Origin: Cryptomeria japonica
Taxonomy: Eukaryota; Streptophyta; Pinopsida; Cupressales; Cupressaceae
DNA length: 64,000 bases
Direction: 5' to 3'
NCBI RefSeq assembly: GCF_030272615.1
Contig: NC_081410.1
Location: forward strand, 185,119,619 to 185,183,618
The notes under the pieces are model-generated. The model was given only the letters and a program-made list of their open reading frames with translations. It did not search any database and was not told where the DNA came from. Made by a program: the position numbers and the translations under genes. Shown here one piece after another: positions 35,171 to 46,758 of this stretch (position 1 is its first letter; each line of letters begins with the position of its first letter).

Positions 35171-36880
35171 GCATTGGATGAGGCATTTGTATTGTATATC
35201 TGATATCATTGTATACTTGGATTTTTATTGTTTTATGATGATCTATATGTAGATATGGACTCTATATGATGATGATCTAAATGCTTTGATTATATGGATG
35301 CAGTGATTATATGGATGATGATATGATCTTTGTTTTTTATTATGATGATAATTTATATGATGATGCAATGATAAATGCTTTTGTTGATTTTCGATGATCT
35401 TGGATGCAAATGAAAATGATTTCTAACTTAAATGATGCAAATGAAATGATCTACATGGAATACAAATGAATGATTGATTTGCTTTTGATTTATGATTATG
35501 TAAATGCAAATGATCTATATGAAATATTTTTGAGTTTTTATGTAATGTTTATGATGATTGTGAGTCGAAGTGCAAAGATGCAACTAAATGATCGTCAATG
35601 GAATGATAATGCAAAATACTAATGATGACACACTACATGATTAGTGAAATGCACTTAATTGAATCCAAACTAATGTAATGATGTATATATAACTAAATGA
35701 AAATGGATGATGATTAAAATGATTCTAAAATGAATGCACCTATAATGATTAAATGGAAATTGTTTTTATTTGTCCAAGTATACTCAATCTTTATTTATGA
35801 CCATTGATCTATTTAATGAAATGGTATGCTTATAATGCAACTGACAAATGAATGCTTATAATGCAAATGAATAATGAGCTAATGAAATGATCTAACTAAA
35901 AATGATACTGCCAGTCTTCATATGTGATCTTGTAACAGTGCTTGATTTCATCATTGAGATTTTAAAATGTTGTAAGCAAATACAAGCAACTTGACATAAT
36001 GATTCAAGATGACCTGAGTATTCCTTACATGGATTTTGATATAGAAAGTTAATACAAGCAGCTTGATATAATGGATCAAGTTGACCTGAGTATTGCTTGC
36101 AGAACAAACAAGGAGTATCTCCTTTCATGCATGACTTGGAATGTCCTCCTTGATCTTTTGTTGATCATATCCTGAGACAAGTCCATACCGTAGTAAGAGA
36201 TAAACCACAAACAACAATCAAAGAAAAATAATCATGCTCCATCATAGCTTCTCTATTCATGGACATCCTTGAGTTGCATAGAGTACATGATTAGCCATAA
36301 AATCAAGCTATAAACACTAAACCTTGTATGTCATTCACATGTTCTAATGGTCATTAACTGATATAATCATCTTAATGAATGATCTTTGATAATCCTTTAT
36401 AGCTTGCTGGTTGATTCTTCATTTTCTAAGGCTGATGATTCAGTTATTGATGAAATGCCTTGATCTTTGTTGCTTTGTTGCTCGTTATCTATTTCAAAAC
36501 CCTACATGTTTTTGGATTTTCTAAGTTTTTTGAATGTTTTTGGATTTTAAAGATTCAAAAGATCACCTTAGCAAAAGGAATTAGGATTTTGCCCCCAGCG
36601 AAAACCAAATTATTATGGATGTATGAATTGATCAAAATCCAAACCATGGTAGGATACAAATGTAGATATGATTGATTTTGATAAGGTCTGAGATAGTGAC
36701 TACGACAAGTATGTCAAAGATTGGTTAACTATTGGTAAGCTGCATATTTCTTGCTAAATGGTTCAAAGCAATGGATGCAAAAGATGGAATAGATAAGCTA
36801 GCGATAGATAGCAATGATAGATGTGATAGGATGGAGTGGATAGGTGATCTCATAGATGGAGGAACTCACTTTTTTAGATA
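35171..36880. other. Non-coding gap between PMD gene and pol of D
   Basis: It is AT-rich, with many ATGATG and AAATGAATG-like steps (35165-35900) that give no stable repeat unit, then plain AT-rich sequence. No coding trace in any frame. It separates two converging genes, so it should hold the 3' ends of both transcripts. Confidence 0.6.
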
Positions 36881-37003
36881 GCATCTGTTTACCAGGTTTT
36901 CACCATCTAAATTAATTTCTTTTTTTGGATTTTATATGCTTTTTATTGATTTTTTTCAGGACTTTATATGATTTTTATTGATTTTTTTTCAGGACTTTAT
37001 ATC
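36880..37003 (-). terminator. Conserved 3' block downstream of pol, element D
   Basis: It holds TTTACCAGGTTTTCACCA at about 36888-36906, then T-rich sequence with two copies of TTTTTTCAGGACTTTATAT just before the integrase stop. The same two components, in the same order, follow the integrase of J (62570-62850). I infer a role in pol mRNA 3'-end formation only from place and conservation. Confidence 0.4.
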
Positions 37004-38160
37004 TCAAGCATAGAATTTCTTGAGATGGATAGAATTGATAGGTTCATCAAACCAATCACCTTTAGGAGTAGATAACTCGTATGCTCCTGATCCATATGTT
37101 GCTACTATGACAAAAGGTCCTAGCCAATTTGGTTCAAAGTTTCCCTTCTTTTCTTGATCTTGCTGATTTCTTGGATTCTCCCTTAGGACTATATCTCCAA
37201 TCTGGAAAATATGCGGCATGACTCTGTGGTTATAGCTTCTTGCCATTCTTTGTTGGTATACTTTCAAATGTTTTGTTGCATTTTGGTGACATTCCTGAAT
37301 CAATTCTAGTTCTTGGAGTCGAGAGACTTGTTGTTGTTCTTCTGGTATAAGACCGTGCAAGGATACACGTAGAGAAGGTATCTCTACTTCTATAGGTAAT
37401 ATAGCTTCTGATACATAGACTAAAAAATATGGAGTTTCCCCTATTAGAGTGCAGATGCTAGTTTGGTATGCCCAAAGAACAGGATTTAGCTGAATGTGCC
37501 AGTCTTTTCCATCTTCATTTACTGTTTTCTTCAAGATTTTCAAGATAGTTTTATTTGATACCTCAGCTTGACCATTTCCCTGTGGATAATATGGAGTAGA
37601 GAACCTATGTTGGATATGAAACTGTTCACATAGTTCTTTCACATCTTGATTTTTGAATGGACTTCCATTATTAGTGATAATGGTCATAGGAACGCCATAG
37701 CGATAGATTATGTAATTCAAGATGAATGATGATATTTGTTTTCCTGTCATTGTTGTTAAAGGCACTGCTTCAATCCACCTAGTAAAATATTTAGTAGCTA
37801 TCAGAATAAACTTATGTCCATTAGAAGATGAGGGATTGATCTTTCCCGCCAAATCAAGGCTCCACTGTGAAAATGGCCATGATCCCATCATAGGATATAA
37901 CTCTTGTGCTAGTGCATGGATTATATTTCCATGGATCTGACACTGTTTACATTTTCTAGAATAGGTTAATGAATCTCTTTCCATAGTAGGCCAAAACTAA
38001 ACCATATGGATAAGTTTCTTATCCAATGTTAAACCACTTGAGTGTGTACTATAAATACCCACATGAATGTCATTAAGAACTCTCTCAGATTTGTCTTTTT
38101 CAAGATATCTCAACAATGTACCATCTAGACCCCGCCTATATAGGATATCAGCAATAATGG
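37004..38160 (-). pseudogene. Integrase, element D
   Basis: It is open for 326 codons (37984-37004), with a zinc part just upstream, broken by a TAG at about 37998 (CKQCQIHGN intact). The core has SQWSLDLAGKINP (first Asp), GVPMTIITNNGSPFK in which the second catalytic Asp is replaced by Asn (J has IVIDNGRPF), and YYPQGNGQAEVSNKTI (Glu). The C-terminal part runs FEPNWLGPFVIVATYGSGAY to HLKKFYA and a TGA. The Asp-to-Asn change alone should abolish strand transfer. Confidence 0.9.
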
Positions 38161-38758
38161 TATAGCGAGAGGATTGATGGATAAAGTTTTTTCATTGATT
38201 ACGAGACAATTCTAGAGAAAGGATATGATCTTTCAAATATTGGTAGGTTTGACTGTATAAGGATTCACTGGTTCCTAATATATGGAAAATTTGATAGGTA
38301 TGTTGGGATTGGTTGGTAGGGGTTAAGATATCCTCCATGATAAATTCGTAACATTGTTGATTCTCTTTATTTCGCAAGAGAGATGCTATTGTAGCCATCG
38401 GATCTGCTTCTTTATTCTCATTTCTGGCAATCTGGGTGAATGTGATTTCTTTAAAGTGTCTTTTAAATTCCTCTATCAGCTATTTGTTTGGCATAAGCTT
38501 ATCATCCTTTGTTTGGTATTCATCATTTATTTGATTTATGACAAGTTGTGAATCACCATAGACATGTAGTTCTTGGACATTCCATTCAATGACAATTTTA
38601 AGCCCTATATCCAATGCTTCATACTCTGCAGTATTATTGGTGCATGGAAATCACAGTCTATATGATTTCAGAATTGTGTGTCCTTGAAGTGTGATGAAAA
38701 AGATTCCTACGCCTGATCCATATTGGGTATAAGAACCATCAAAGTACAATTCCTAAAA
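38161..38758 (-). pseudogene. Second RNase H (aRNH) of element D
   Basis: A separate RNase H fold lies between the retroviral-type RNase H and integrase: ELYFDGSYTQYGSGVGIFFI, then CTNNTAEYEAL, VQELHVYGDSQLVINQIND and ARNENKEADPMATIASLLRN. The D-E-D-D acidic set is visible (FDGS, AEYEAL, GDSQ, EAD). An extra RNase H at this place is a known mark of the Tat lineage. Several TAG or TAA stops interrupt it, but the frame equals that of RT and integrase. Confidence 0.82.
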
Positions 38759-39430
38759 GTTTGTACTTACTGTCAAGATATCTGCATCAGGAAATTCAAT
38801 GTGCAAAGGCATGTTATTGTGTAGAGGTGCATCAGCCAATTGATCAGTGATGACTTGTCCCTTGATAGCTTTCCAGTCAACATATTCTATGTCAAATTCA
38901 ATTAGTATCATAACCCATTTCACTAGTCTCCCTGTCAATGTTGACTTGCTCAATAGATATTTGAGAGGATCTATCTTTGCTATTAGTTTTATAGAATGAA
39001 TCAACATATAATGTTGTAGCTTCTGGGTTGCAAATACAACTGCTAGACATATCTTTTCAATTGAGGAATAATTTAACTCATAGCCAAAAAGCGTTCTGTT
39101 GATATAATATACTGCTCTTTATTTTCCTTCATCATCATGTTGAGCTAGGAGAGCGCCTAATGATACACTTGTTGCTAAGACATAGAGTAACAATGGTTTC
39201 CCCTTGGTTGGTGATATCAGTACTGGAGGACTCATAAGATATTCTTTTATTTGCAAGAAAGCTTCTTCGCATTTTGTATCCCATTTAAATGGAGCATTTT
39301 TATGTAAAACATGGGTAAATGGAAGACATCTATCGGCCAATTGAGAAACAAATCCCCTGATTGATTGCAACCTTCCTTGTAAAGATCACAATTGACTTAT
39401 GTTCTTAGGTGACTCCATCTCCATGATAGC
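38759..39430 (-). pseudogene. Retroviral-type RNase H/connection domain of element D
   Basis: The trace has QSIRGFVSQLADRCLPFTHV, KWDTKCEEAFLQIKEYLMSP, LLLYVLATSVSLGALLAQHD, YYINRTLFGYELNYSSIEKI and LTGRLVKWVMILIEFDIEYV. The usual acidic residue in LYVLATSV is not obvious, in line with this domain being relaxed when a second RNase H is present. It is in the frame of RT. Confidence 0.82.
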
Positions 39431-40420
39431 TTTAACTTTTCTAGGATCTACTTCAATGCCACGAGTTGATATAATGTATCCAAGGAGCTTTCCAGAGGTT
39501 ACTCAAAATGCACATTTCTTTGGATTTAATCTCAATTGATATCTTTCCAGCCTGTCACAAATCTTGCTTAAAATGTCCAAATGTTCTTTTCTTGTGTGAG
39601 ATTTTGCAAGTATGTCATCGACATAATCTTCCATGAATGTATGCATCATGTCATGAAAATTTGTCGTCATAGCCCTTTGATAAGTCGCTCCTCCATTCTT
39701 AAGCCCAAATGGCATAACATTCTAGCAGTATGTTCCCCATGCACAGGTGAAAGTTGTCTTCTCTTGATCTTCAGGTGCGATTCTTATATGATTATATCCT
39801 GAGAAGCCATCCATTAATGAAAACATCTCATGGCCTACTGATAAGTCCACTATGATATCAATGTTTGGTAACGGGAAATCATCTTTTGGACATGCTTTAT
39901 TCAGATTTCTGAAATCTGTATAGACTCTTATGCTTTTGTCTAGCTTTGATACTAGTATGATACTTGAGACCCATTCTGGATAAGCAACTGGTCTTATGAA
40001 ACCCACTTCTAATAGTTTCTTGATCTCGGTTTTGACAAGGAGAGCAATATGCGGATGCATCTTTCTTAGTTTCTACTTAACAGGTTTTGCTTTTAAATCC
40101 ACATTAAGATGATGCATGATAAGATCTGGGTTAAGTCCTAGCATATCTGCATAAGACCAAGCAAAATTTATTTGTCTTTGCTTAAAAAATTCCTTGTACT
40201 CTTTCCTCTCTCTTTCTAATAATGAGGCAGCGAAATGAAGTATTTTAGGATCTTGTGATGTATCAATGTTTAGTACTTCTATTGGTTCTATTAGAATAGC
40301 AGATCTCTCTTGAAAATATGCAGGAAAAATGTCAAACTTTCCATCTTCTGGTGCCTCTAGGAGGTTTTCACCATCAGATACGCCCTTTGTTTTCTCTTTT
40401 GATTGATCTAATGTTGCCAT
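39431..40420 (-). pseudogene. Reverse transcriptase, element D
   Basis: The gypsy RT includes INFAWSYADMLGLNPDLIMH, then EIKKLLEVGFIRPVAYPEWV, RVYTDFRNLNKACPKDDFPL, MDGFSGYNHIRIAPEDQEKT, VMPFGLKNGGATYQRAM and the active site MEDYVDDILAKS at about 39600-39635. All pieces (40420, 40060 and 39715 as starts) share one frame, broken only by stops at about 40073, 39723 and 39500. Confidence 0.92.
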
Positions 40421-40492
40421 GAAATGGTTTTCAATAATAGGTCTCTTTCCTTGTTTTATTTCGCTTTTGTGACTGGAAAGTTTGGCATTCTC

Positions 40493-41770
40493 CTAGCTAT
40501 GTGAAACATCACTTGATTTTGCAATGGAAGATATCTTAGGATGGATAGGTTCAACAATGTTAAGGTACACGACTAAGTCATGATCATTGGAAAAGACATT
40601 TAGTTCAGGGTTGTATAAATTATCCCAATCAATTACTTTAGGATGTAGAAGGGGTAAATCATAATCACTATCATCATTAGGTGTTTCAATGTTCATGACA
40701 TAATGATCATAGCTTGGCGTAGAATAGGTATTGTCATAGATTAAATGTTTTTGAAAATTGTCTTTCTCAAGCGTTTTCAAATTAGTCTTAACAAGATTAA
40801 TATTAGCATTTTGTAGTTCACACTCAAGTGGTCCTTCAACTGACATTTGTCCCTTAAATGAATGGATTATATCCATGCACACATCTTTGATACTACAAAT
40901 TCCTTCTTGATTGACCTCTTTTGCATTTTGGAGTTGACATAATTGTGCACATGATGAAGTAGATTCTTTTAATAGATTTTGTCTCCTTTCAAACTCAACT
41001 TCTTCTAGACTAATAGTTAGTCCAACTTGATTATCTCTTTGCTCTTCCATGGTTCTTCCATATCTGATCTGTGTTTGCACTTCTTGTGGCATTGCTTCTC
41101 TATCTTTGTCATTTCCTTTCCTTTTTGCATATGCCTCTTTTCTCTGGATTCTGAGTTTTTCTTTCCTTCTTTCTAACTTCATCTTTTGTTCTGCTATAGA
41201 TAGGTCTTCTTTCGTGATAGCTACTTGATCTTCATTATGTTCTTTACTTGATGTAGTGGACAAGACATCTGGACTCCATTCATATTCATTGGAGTTTGTT
41301 TCTGAATTCTCATCCAAGATTACTCCACTATACCATACTGGAATGTCGTATGGTGCAAAGAGTTCTTTAATTTCTGCCATCTCTATTTTTACTACTTTTG
41401 GAATATCTTGTGAAGATTTTGCCTTTGTTTGTATTTTCAGAATTTTTTGACAATATTTTTCTTCACCTTGGATGATGATCTCATTTTCTTTCTTTTCATA
41501 TTCTTCTTTCTTCTTTTGTTTATTGGTTACTATTTCGGCCTCTTGATGTAGCTTTTCTTGCCAATTTTCTTCTTTAGAAACTGATTTCTTTCTCCATTTT
41601 TTTTGTTGATGATTATGTTTCTTTTGATTAGACTTCAGATATCCTAGCTCGGATTTATCTTCTGTGGATTGTGAGTGGACAAATGGGTTCTCAAATACCT
41701 TGATGTTGCTTACCAATTGGTCCTTTTCCTTCATATCCCATCTTTTGCATGATTTCATATCCTTTGCCAT
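40493..41770 (-). pseudogene. Charged linker between protease and RT, element D
   Basis: A 425-codon open stretch with no known enzyme motif. It is rich in Lys, Glu and Gln, with a long helix-forming part (EQKMKLERRKEKLRIQRKEA at about residues 195-215) and an acidic C-terminal third. A stop at about 40493 separates it from RT, in the same frame. Its first 25 codons overlap the G-patch coding in another frame, so the real linker starts near 41690. Function unknown; spacer or particle scaffold are guesses. Confidence 0.65.
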
Positions 41771-41912
41771 ATTGTTTTATGGGAATATTGACTTATGTTG
41801 TTGTTGCTATAGTTTTATCTTCATCTTTGTATAACCAACCAAGAATGTCTTTGTCTTCATTTTCCTCTTCAAGAGTTCTAGCACTAACAAAGGTTCCTTT
41901 AAACATATGTTT
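41690..41912 (-). pseudogene. G-patch domain after the protease, element D
   Basis: In the frame of gag-protease, past a TAA at 41913, coding continues (FVSARTLEEENEDKDILGWL), crosses a second TAA near 41797, and gives a G-patch: QYGKGYEIMQKMGYEGKGPI followed by GKQHQGI. The glycine spacing fits the G-patch consensus. G-patch domains bind nucleic acid or activate helicases; one sits at the C terminus of the betaretroviral protease, an analogous place. A frame change near 41690 links it to the linker and RT frame. Confidence 0.72.
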
Positions 41913-42971
41913 TTATTTTCCTAATACCTTTGATTGAATATCTGTAGGTTTCCCATATGACTTAGGGGAAAGTGGAAAATTTTGTAAAGAATACTTTCCC
42001 ATTCCTTCATCATTTAACTTGAGATTTTCTTCAAAAGTTTCCCATAACTTTTCTTGAATTTCTTTGGTAGGATATACTAGTTCTCTGTTATGTGGAACTC
42101 TTGTATCTTGTGTTGTCTTCAAACTATTGCAATATTGACTAGAATCTGCAATTCTAGTGATTTCTTTTCCTTCATGAGGAAATTTTACACATTGATGATA
42201 TGTAGAAGGAACTGCTTGCATCTTGTGAATCCATGGTCTTCCCAGAAGAATATTGTAGGAGAGGTTCAAATCTAAAACTTGACACAATGTATCCTTTTCC
42301 ACAGGTCCTATCTTTATTGGTAGCACAACAGTCCCTTTAGAAGAATGTTCTGCTTCATCATAAGCCTTGATGGTTATTTTCTTTTTCGGGTCTACTGCAT
42401 TCTCTGAATATCCCAAAGCTTTTATCAAACTTAATGCACAAATGTTTAATCCATCTCCTCCATCTATGAGCACACATTTGACACAAGTTTTATTTACGGA
42501 GACTTCAACATGTAAGGGAGCATTGTGAGGATGTTGGAAGGACGCGTCATCATTTTTAGAAAATGATAAGCAATGAGGAGCTATGAGGTGTCCCATATTT
42601 TGGAACTGATCTATATCCAAATCTTTTGAAACTGTTGTTTCCACTAAAGCTTTCTCCAAAATGTCCTTATGCATAGGTGAAATCTTGAGAAGTTCTAGAA
42701 TTGATATTTGAGCAGGTATTCGTTGTAATTACTCAACTAAATTGTATTGTTGTGGATTGGGTGTTGGATCTTTTGCTACACCTGGAAAGGTAACCTTTGC
42801 TTTGCTTCTCATGATAACATTGATTGATTCTGAAGATAAATTTTTGTTAACAATAATCACATTCACTACATCATCGTATGTATAAGTGTAATTCACCTTG
42901 GTTTTTCCTTTGTCATCTTTTAATTAGGATGATTCACCTTTGTCATAATTTGGGAGTGGAGTTTTGAAAGT
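41913..42971 (-). pseudogene. Aspartic protease, element D
   Basis: The protease core is open at 41913-42674: VKCVLIDGGDGLNICALSLI with the catalytic Asp at about 42468 (DGG in place of DTG/DSG), then ITIKAYDEAEHSSKGTVVLP and LDLNLSYNILLGRPWIHKMQ, the typical end of the fold, then QAVPSTYHQCVKFPH. The stretch 42675-42971 links it to gag in the same frame with a few stops. Confidence 0.85.
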
Positions 42972-44465
42972 CTAGTGTGATTCATTTGTTTTATGGCTAT
43001 CCATTGTAATGGTTCCATTATCGATTAGATCTTGGATAAGGTGTTTCAATCTCTGACAATCATTTGTTAGGTGTCCTTTATTTCGATGATAGTTGCAAAA
43101 ATGATTGTCATTCCACCAATTGGGCTTGACTAGTGGTTCATAATTTCTTGTTTCTGGCAAAACAATTAATTTATTAGCAAGTAAAGTTTTTAGAGCTGAT
43201 TCTAAAGATTCTCCAATGTTTGTGAATTTTCTTCGAGGATTGGAGAAAAAGGACATAGCTTTGTTGTTTTTTGGATTGTTATTGCTTGGGTTTTGACTTG
43301 ATAGATTGAAAATTGGTTGTTGTTGTTTTGTATTACTATTATCGTCATTCCCTTCATTGCAGACATTCCTATTCTTTGACCAGAACTTGGGTTTTTCATT
43401 GTTGTTGTTGTTGTTGTTGTTGTTTTTGTATGAATTATTGTAAAGTTTTAGTTCTCCTTTCTTTACCATTGCATTCTCTATTTTCAGTCCATTCTCGATC
43501 ATTTTGGCAAAAGAGGGAGGACATTGCATCCTTAGTCAATAACTCATTTCACTGATAAGATTATCAATGAATATGTCCATTTTTTCTTGATCAAATACAT
43601 CTCGGGGATTCCTATTAAACATGCGTTTCCATCATTGTAAGAAAATCATAAAGGATTCACCATTCTTTTGTTTAACATTGCAAAGATCTAGCATCGTTAT
43701 TTCATTCCTTATATTGTAGGAATATTGTGAAATAAACCTATTCACAAGTTCTTCAAAAGATTTGATTTCGGGTGGTAATCTTGAAAACCATTCCATTGAT
43801 TGTCCATTTAAACTCCTAGGAAAAAGATGCTTAAGGTAAGTTTCATCATGAGAAAATTCCATGCTCATAGTACAAAACTCCCTAATGTGATCTTGAGGAT
43901 CATATTTTCCATTCTATTAATCATATTTAGGAATCTCGCAATGTTGCGGAAATGGTATCATATTCAGATTTTTATCAAAAGGATATGGGCATGTATCTTC
44001 TAATGAATATTTCTTGGAGCTTGTCCCATTTTGCATGTCTTGTATTTGTTTTTGAAGAGTTTTTACTTGTTGAGTAAGGTTTGATAGGGGATTATCTACA
44101 TAGTTTCTTCTTGTTTCTTCATGAGTCTTTTTGTCACTATGCTCTTTTCTTTTATCATCCCTTTCTTTCCTTGTTTCTCTGTTACTTTCTTTGTTCACAT
44201 CTTCATTATTTTTCTCATATGTGTTTTGGGTGTTACTTGTCTCTGCATCTTGTTTCAAGCTTTCCATGTTAAAGTCTTGTGGTAGTTTAGCTCCAGATTT
44301 TGCCAACATTAAGAGATATTTTTCTTTTTGTTTTGCCAACAATTTTTCCATTAGCCTATCAAATTTGAAATCTTGCTCAAGGTCTCTAATGGTGCTATTG
44401 ATTGCTTCTTCATCAATAGCTGTAAATCCAAGAGTGTGGAATATAGTAATATCTTCTTCCTCCAT
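42972..44465 (-). pseudogene. Gag, element D
   Basis: The start ATG is at 44465. The N-terminal part is charged and helical with a Lys/Glu-rich middle; TCPYPFDKNLNMIPFPQHCE leads, after two stops near 43914, to the conserved gag core (LKHLFPRSLNGQSMEWFSRL, FEELVNRFISQYSYN) and then, at 42972-43529, to a zinc-binding CNYHRNKGHLTNDCQRLKHL block. All pieces share one frame. A poly-Asn run (nine N) is encoded by a GTT/AAC microsatellite. Confidence 0.85.
43398..43426. repeat. GTT trinucleotide repeat in gag of D
   Basis: About nine GTT units (AAC on the coding strand) encode the poly-Asn tract of gag. The repeat keeps the frame and probably varies in length. Confidence 0.85.
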
Positions 44466-46744
44466 TTGTTGTTGTTTTCTAAGTTGCTAGTGTTGGGCTC
44501 TAGTCCAAAGTGGCATGTGATTATTTCAATGTTGTTGAAATTCCCAAAGGAAAAAGTCAATAGGTGATTATTGGTTTAGGAAGATATGCTTTGTTGATCT
44601 TACCACTATTTTTTGTTAGTTGGGATAAAGCGTCTTTGTTGAAAGGCACGTCTTTGTTGAGTTTCACCATCAAATTTTGTACCGCAACCACATAAGTAGT
44701 GATGGAAACAGTGTAATAATGTCCTATGTTTCAATAAGATCTTGCAATTGATATACAAGAATCTTATTCTTTTCTGAGTAGCTTTATAACTGGGTTTTCT
44801 TTTCTTAAGGTGATACTTAAAAGTCATATAAGCATTTGACAATTCACAAGTTTGTTTGATTCCAAAGTTAGTGCGATTTTGGTTTTGATATAACCTAGGT
44901 TCAAAATAGGAAAGATAAATCCAAGATTAAGAACCTAGTATAGATTTGATCAAGCTTTGTGATAGAGAATTTGATTATCCTAATGAGAAACTTGACAAAA
45001 TATGTTGATTTTTGCACTTAAGATAGTTGAATAGATAGCTTGTTAAATGTTGATGTTTATAGAACCTTTTGAGTATAACTTGCTGGATTAGTAACCTAGT
45101 TGTTTGAGCTAGTTTGAAAAGTATGTGATGGTTTAGAGACAAAACCTACTTCAAGAATTATTTTGTTGTTGATGTTTTGATACTTTGATTTTGGTCTGGT
45201 GTTTCAAGTGTTGGAAAGCTTTTGTATTACCCTTTTTGATCAAACTTTTTCAGAAATTTGTTGGATTTTTGCTCCCTTGTAGATGATAATTTTCTTCAAT
45301 TTTTGACCATTTGGAACATGTTACAGACATAGAAGACACAATGTTTAATAAACAAAATGCACAAGCAAGTACAATCCATATGGTAGGTTGAGACCATAGT
45401 TGTTGAATCTCATGTGGAGTTTCCCCCGAGACTATGCTATTCAAAGCGGATATTTAGATGCTTGACCCCACTGGCTCCACCCTCGACACTCACTTCTTCG
45501 AGGTAGCCAAGCACCAGTTTCCATGAAATCTCCCCATGGAAAACTTTATATCTTTACTAGGAACTGTATGTATGTGAGCCGCTTCAGAGGTCTGACCTCC
45601 TGTGCCAACAACTAGAAGGATTTTGGCAACTAATACAAGTGGTTTTTAGTAAAGGCTTCTGGTCATGTGGCCATACATGTGGCACTTTCAGCTCTATAAA
45701 TACAGAAGGTTCCCAGCCTATAGAGGTTACGCTCCATAGGGTTTATGGGGAAACATAGTGTCGGTATGAACTTATCATCACATGTTGTTTGAGACTTTCA
45801 TCACAAACACGATTTATTTATAGTGGATTGGAAGGACTCAGTATTAGCCCATTTCCACTTTAGGTCATTCCCCTCTCACTGGCCCCCTCAAGGCAGCTCG
45901 GGAAGGTAGGCCCTCTAAAAGGATTTTAATTGCTTGAAAGTAAAGAAAGCGTAAAAGAGTGGGTTTGGCTTTTTGGTCACCCAATTAAGGGGAGAGCATA
46001 TACCAACCACTTTCGAGACACGGAATACAAGTGTTCTTTTTAACCTTTTCAAAGCAATTATTGGCTAAGTCCTATTTGGAGATGTTGCTCCAACAAGCAT
46101 GGTGTTCATTTTATCCCTTTTAAAAGTCTATGTGCAACTATTTTAGAGAAAATACCAAAACTGCAAGTTGCATGCTGTCAATTCATCCTCTTAGTTAAAC
46201 TAGATGAACAAGATATGATATATTACTTCCCAAATGAATACTTTTAATTATCTAGATGATAAAATGCATAAAATTTGCCTTAAATGCCCTCCTGCACACG
46301 CATGTTAGTAATCTGAAAAATCTGATTTCTTGGACATTTGGACCTGCAAGAAAATTTTGTCAGTTTTATAAACAGAAGTGCTAACCTAACATATAAGCTA
46401 TCTTTCTATTCAAAAGTGCTAGCTTAGACTACAAAAGCATTGCTCTGTGGATACAAAAGTACGATTTCTTTGACATATACGCTAACCTAAGATGCAAATG
46501 TATGAACCTGTGATGCGAATGCACATAATTTAAGACAAAATCTCTAACCTATGATGCAAATGCACAATTTTTCAGACAAAAGTGCTAACCTACATGACAT
46601 ATGCGCTAACCTATGATGCAAATGTGCTAACCTGTCAAACAAAAGCGCTATCAAAATTCACACATGCGTGAATTTGCATTACAAATGCATTTATTTAACT
46701 TTTTGCAAGATTTTTAAAGGTATATGTGAGGTCCACCCCCACAG
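44466..46744 (-). other. Long untranslated leader of element D
   Basis: About 2.3 kb separate the primer site from the gag start. No coding trace found; frames such as 44131-44490, 44606-44842 and 45250-45444 do not match anything known. Long leaders are usual in Tat/Ogre elements. Its LTR-near part holds the 13-base motif array. Confidence 0.65.
46372..46651 (-). repeat. 13-base motif array, gag-pol leader of D (about 14 copies)
   Basis: On the minus strand, copies such as ATAGCGCTTTTGT, TTAGCACATTTGC, TTAGCGCATATGT and TTAGCACTTTTGT recur every 18-23 bases. The consensus equals that of the array at 32314-32631. Relative to gag-pol it points downstream, as the other does relative to the PMD gene. 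Copies are more diverged here. Confidence 0.82.
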
Positions 46745-46758
46745 TGGGCACCAAAATG
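46742..46758 (-). other. Primer-binding site, element D
   Basis: On the minus strand TTTTGGTGCCCACTGTG follows the LTR end CTCACA, with a few bases of spacer. TGGTGCCCA is a non-initiator tRNA primer match; I do not assign the tRNA. Confidence 0.65.
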
